Below are positions 61,546-64,000 of a DNA stretch of 64,000 nucleotides, one piece after another. Below the pieces are notes generated by a model. That model did no database searches and was not told where the DNA came from. It saw nothing but the letters and a program-made list of their open reading frames with translations. This DNA is from DASRWT01 sp963748485 (GTDB lineage: Bacteria; Methylomirabilota; Methylomirabilia; Rokubacteriales; CSP1-6): assembly GCA_963748485.1 (NCBI GenBank), contig CAVVJF010000018.1, positions 1 through 64,000 of the forward strand, written 5' to 3'. The stretch's first letter is position 1. Every line of letters begins with the position of its first letter. The position numbers were made by a program, and so were the translations under genes.

Positions 61546-62233
61546 AGTCACCGTAGGCGCGGACGAGGCGCAGGCCGGCCTCGCGGAGGTGGCGCCGCCA
61601 CTGGGACAGGGTCCAGAGGCGGAGCCGGAACGCCTTCCGCAGCACGCGGCGCGATCCGCGCCGCACGATGAGCCAGGTGGCTTCGTGGACATTGGTGCGC
61701 GGGTCGACCTCGAGCGTCCACAGCACGTAGAGGCCCGGGCGGGGCTGCCGCCACGAATGCGTGGGAAGCGCGCGGTCGAAGGCGGGATTGCGATGGTCCA
61801 TGAGCAGGCGGCCGCCCGGCCGCAGCGCTTTCGCCATGCGGCGCAGGGTGAGGACATTCTCGCGCTCGGAGAAGTAGCCGAAGCTCGTGAACAGGCAGAC
61901 CACCGCGTCGAACTCGCCTCGGTAGCCGAGACGCCGCATGTCTTTCTGGATGAAGCGGAGGTGATTTCCCTCGCGGTACCGCCGGCGCGCGTCGGCGAGC
62001 ATGACCGGGGAGAGGTCCACGCCCACCGCGGCGTAGCCTCGCCGCGCCAGCTCGGCCGAGTGCCGCCCGAACCCGCAGGGCACGTCGAGGACGCGGGCGC
62101 CCGGAGCCAAGCCGAGGGCCCCCACCACGAAGTCGATCTCCGCGCGCGTGCGCCTCGGCGTGAGCGCGGGTCCGTCCGTCTCAATGTAGGCGGCGTCGAA
62201 GAAGCCGCGAAACCATTCGCGGCGCGCCGGCAC
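61454..62233 (-). CDS. Class I SAM-dependent methyltransferase
   Basis: 259 residues. GARVLDVPCGFGRHSAELAR (motif I), GYAAVGVDLSPVMLADARRR (motif II), FDAVVCLFTSFGYFSERENV and MAKALRPGGRLLMDHRNP (motif III). GTG start 62233, 1 nt after the alpha/beta-hydrolase stop. Its last 92 bases overlap the end of the convergent sigma-fusion gene, a Pro/Ala/Arg-rich tail in both proteins. The substrate is unknown. Confidence 0.87.
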   Translation of the reverse strand: MPARREWFRGFFDAAYIETDGPALTPRRTRAEIDFVVGALGLAPGARVLDVPCGFGRHSAELARRGYAAVGVDLSPVMLADARRRYREGNHLRFIQKDMRRLGYRGEFDAVVCLFTSFGYFSERENVLTLRRMAKALRPGGRLLMDHRNPAFDRALPTHSWRQPRPGLYVLWTLEVDPRTNVHEATWLIVRRGSRRVLRKAFRLRLWTLSQWRRHLREAGLRLVRAYGDFRGRPFRRESPRLLLLAERPRRGARRPASR

Positions 62234-62234
62234 T

Positions 62235-63107
62235 TCAGCGCCCGTCCCGGTCGAGAAAGCCGCCCACGAGCATGGCGAGACGGTCCGGGGCTTCTTCCGG
62301 CGGGAAGTGACCCACGTCGGGAAGGCGCAGCACCTCGGGATCGGCGAACACGGCGGCGAGCCGCGTGAGCTCCTTCTCGCGGAACGCGCGGTCCTTCATG
62401 CCCCAGATGATGAGCGCGGGCAGATCGCGCAGACGTTCGCGCCGCTGCCAGAGCCGATCGAACCACGCGCTACCGCTGAGGAGGGCGCGTGCGTAGGCCC
62501 AGGTGGCGGCGCGGGAGGCGGCATCGGGGAACGGCTTGAGGTAGTGGTCGTGGATGCGCGGGGTCAGTCGGGCCCGGTCGCCGAAGGCGTACCGCATGAT
62601 GACGCGCGGCGAGAAGTTCCGCTCCAGATAGAGGTAGCGCCCGAGGCGGCTGGCGGCGAGCCGGCCGAAGCGCGTGAAGTGGGGATCGTCCGCGAGCGAC
62701 CACATCCACGTGTTCATGAGCACGAAGCTCCGCACGTTTTCGGGCTTCTCGAGCGCGTAGCTCACGCCGAAGGGGCCGCCGAAGTCGTGGAGCACCAGCG
62801 TGATGTCGCGCAGCCCCAGCCGCTCGATGAGGGTCTTGAGGTTCGCGGCCTGGTTCTCCGGCAGATACCAAGAGCCGGGCGGGCGATCGGACAGGCCGAA
62901 GCCCAGATTGTCGAGGGCGACGCAGCGGTAGCGGGGCGAGAGCGCCTTGACGAGGTGCCGCCACAGGAAGGACCAGTCGGGCGTGCCGTGGACCATCACC
63001 ACCGGCCGGCCTTGCCCCTCGTCGATATAGTGGAGACGGCCGGAGGGCAGAGTCAGCCACTTGGAGGTGAACGGGTACTCGCCGCGATCGAGCCAGGCGG
63101 GCTCCAC
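62235..63107 (-). CDS. Alpha/beta hydrolase, Asp-nucleophile (haloalkane dehalogenase/epoxide hydrolase-like)
   Basis: 290 residues. Oxyanion block MVHGTPDWSFLWRHLV, nucleophile elbow LVLHDFGGPFG with D108, acid IIWGMKDRAF (D239) and base LPDVGHFPPEEAP (H267). The Asp nucleophile groups it with haloalkane dehalogenases and epoxide hydrolases, but the Trp that follows Asp in dehalogenases is Phe here (DFGG). Start uncertain: GTG 63107 is the first standard codon; a CTG overlapping the HAD stop (63119) is possible. It follows the HAD dehalogenase. Confidence 0.82.
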   Translation of the reverse strand: MEPAWLDRGEYPFTSKWLTLPSGRLHYIDEGQGRPVVMVHGTPDWSFLWRHLVKALSPRYRCVALDNLGFGLSDRPPGSWYLPENQAANLKTLIERLGLRDITLVLHDFGGPFGVSYALEKPENVRSFVLMNTWMWSLADDPHFTRFGRLAASRLGRYLYLERNFSPRVIMRYAFGDRARLTPRIHDHYLKPFPDAASRAATWAYARALLSGSAWFDRLWQRRERLRDLPALIIWGMKDRAFREKELTRLAAVFADPEVLRLPDVGHFPPEEAPDRLAMLVGGFLDRDGR

Positions 63108-63115
63108 CGGTCGGG

Positions 63116-63838
63116 TCAGCAGCCGAGCTTGGCGGCCAGGTCGACCATGCTCTCCGCCACCACGTCCCACGATTGCTCGGCGCGCAGATCGCGCGTCTGG
63201 GTGGGGCCATACTCGGTGGGGCGGCGCACGAAGGCGGTGCGGAAGCCTACGCGGGCGGCCGCGGCGAGATCGCCGTTGTGCGCGGCGACCAGCATGCACT
63301 CCCCGGGCCGGCAGCCCAGGAAGTCGGCCGTGCGCAGATAGGCCTCGGGCTGCGGCTTGTAGTGGCGCGCGGGCTCGGCGCCGAGCACCGCGTCCCACGG
63401 CAGGCCCGCGCGCTTCGCCATGTTCACGATGAGGGCCACGTTGCCGTTGGAGAGGGTGGCGAGGATGAACTTCTTCCGCAGCCGCGTGAGGCCGGGCACG
63501 GAGTCGGGCCAGGGATCGAGGCGATGCCACACACGGTTGAGATGGTCGATCTCGCTCTCGGACAGGCCGCGGACCTCGTGCTCTACGAGCAGCCGGTCGA
63601 GGCTCATGCGGTGGAGGTCGTCGAGCCGCGTCCACGGCATGGCGCCGGTGCGGACCTTGTCGAGCGCGGGCTGATAGAGGCCGCGCCAGGCGTCGGTGAA
63701 CGCCTCCCAGTCCACGTCGAGGCCCTTCGCCCGCCCCAGCTCGCGCCCCTCTCGGATGATGCTCGAGCGCCAGTCCACCACCGTGCCGAAGACGTCGAAG
63801 CCCAGCGCCTTGACGCCTTCGACGCGGCCGGCGACCAT
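63116..63838 (-). CDS. HAD type II haloacid dehalogenase-like protein
   Basis: 240 residues. Nucleophile D15 in ALGFDVFGTVVDWRSSIIRE, then LDPWPDSVPGLTRLRKKFIL, ATLSNGNVALIVNMAKRAGL, the Lys in AEPARHYKPQPEAYLRTADF and MLVAAHNGDLAAAARVGFRT. These are the L-2-haloacid dehalogenase blocks. Start ATG 63838 overlaps the amidase stop as TGATG, so the ATG at 63883 is rejected. The hydrolase that follows also uses Asp as nucleophile. Confidence 0.88.
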   Translation of the reverse strand: MVAGRVEGVKALGFDVFGTVVDWRSSIIREGRELGRAKGLDVDWEAFTDAWRGLYQPALDKVRTGAMPWTRLDDLHRMSLDRLLVEHEVRGLSESEIDHLNRVWHRLDPWPDSVPGLTRLRKKFILATLSNGNVALIVNMAKRAGLPWDAVLGAEPARHYKPQPEAYLRTADFLGCRPGECMLVAAHNGDLAAAARVGFRTAFVRRPTEYGPTQTRDLRAEQSWDVVAESMVDLAAKLGC

Positions 63839-64000
63839 CAGGCGAGCCGCCAGGTCGCGGGGTCGGGGCGTCGCCGATGCCACTCGGTGACGCGCTCGTA
63901 GGCGCGGGCGATGCGGAGCACGGTTGCGTCCTCGCCGGCGCGCCCCACGATCTGGATGGACACGGGAAGCCCCGCGCGCGTGAAGCCCGAGGGCACGCTC
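63838..64000 (-). CDS. Amidase-signature family protein, C-terminal end only
   Basis: The C-terminal ~53 residues of an amidase, cut by the right edge: GLPVSIQIVGRAGEDATVLR followed by IARAYERVTEWHRRRPDPAT and stop at 63838. GLPV-x-Q-V/I-V-G is the usual late motif of amidase-signature enzymes (GatA-like); the Ser-Ser-Lys site lies outside the window. It precedes the HAD gene with a TGATG overlap. Confidence 0.85.
   Translation of the reverse strand, partial: SVPSGFTRAGLPVSIQIVGRAGEDATVLRIARAYERVTEWHRRRPDPATWRLA

Noticed and set aside
63838..63883. Upstream ATG for the HAD gene at 63883
   Set aside because: It lies inside the amidase coding end; ATG 63838 makes a TGATG overlap and puts the nucleophile at the usual distance.

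Overview
This window is very GC-rich bacterial chromosome, gene-dense on both strands, with no insertion sequence, prophage, CRISPR array or rRNA seen and no gene-free stretch longer than about 180 bases. Stop/start overlaps of 1-4 nt (ATGA, GTGA, TGATG) are very common. The mix of tmk-holB-ricT-metG-tatD order, many hydantoinase, CoA-transferase and carboxymuconolactone-decarboxylase type genes, and a large Mo/W uptake island would fit an uncultivated soil or groundwater lineage such as Methylomirabilota/Rokubacteria. That placement is an inference from gene content, not a phylogenetic result.

Layout. 1-9.4 kb (minus strand): tmk, holB, ricT, metG, two membrane proteins, a CNNM/CBS protein, a kinase-like phosphotransferase and the start of tatD, preceded by a lone response regulator with a sigma54-like promoter. 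9.5-11.5 kb: an AcuC-like deacetylase, moaC and a YdcH-like protein. 11.7-20.2 kb (minus): one ten-gene operon with three different oxyanion ABC transporters (TupAB plus a TupC-like ATPase, ModABC, and a FecBCD-type system resembling MolABC) and a molbindin. 20.2-24.7 kb: a DDN-type nitroreductase-like protein, D-aminoacylase, secreted cyclophilin and typA (plus). 24.7-29.9 kb (minus): a coupled operon of a secreted protein, rsmI, thiD, tatC, a DEAD-box helicase and an unknown protein. 29.9-31.9 kb (plus): GNAT-like, AhpD-like and methyltransferase genes, closed by a 36-bp perfect inverted repeat. 32-35.4 kb (minus): tRNA-Leu(UAG), tig, clpP, clpX in one line. 35.5-39.4 kb (minus): a trimmed HAD protein, then a chromate operon (chrB paralog, chrB, chrA, ArsC-like). 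39.5-45 kb: a zinc-ribbon membrane protein, an ornithine-cyclodeaminase-like gene, MaoC, phosphoribosyltransferase and two tandem isocitrate-dehydrogenase-like genes. 45-48.5 kb: an AhpD-like protein, a peptide-type binding protein, a P-loop kinase-like protein, an orphan antitoxin and DinB. 48.5-57.9 kb (minus): six genes joined entirely by 4-nt overlaps (S9A peptidase, kinase-like protein, hyuA, hyuB, orphan ABC binding protein, frameshifted amidohydrolase). 57.9-64 kb: CoA transferase, ankyrin protein, a sigma-factor/F1-ATPase-beta fusion (all plus), then amidase, HAD dehalogenase, alpha/beta hydrolase and methyltransferase (minus).

The most unusual object is the gene at 59896-61545: an ECF-type sigma factor joined in one reading frame to a complete but catalytically stripped F1-ATPase beta-like module. 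Second is a pair of promoters 2 kb apart (chrB paralog and the ornithine-cyclodeaminase-like gene) that share the same operator at the same place relative to -35 and -10. Third is the merged molybdate/tungstate transport island.
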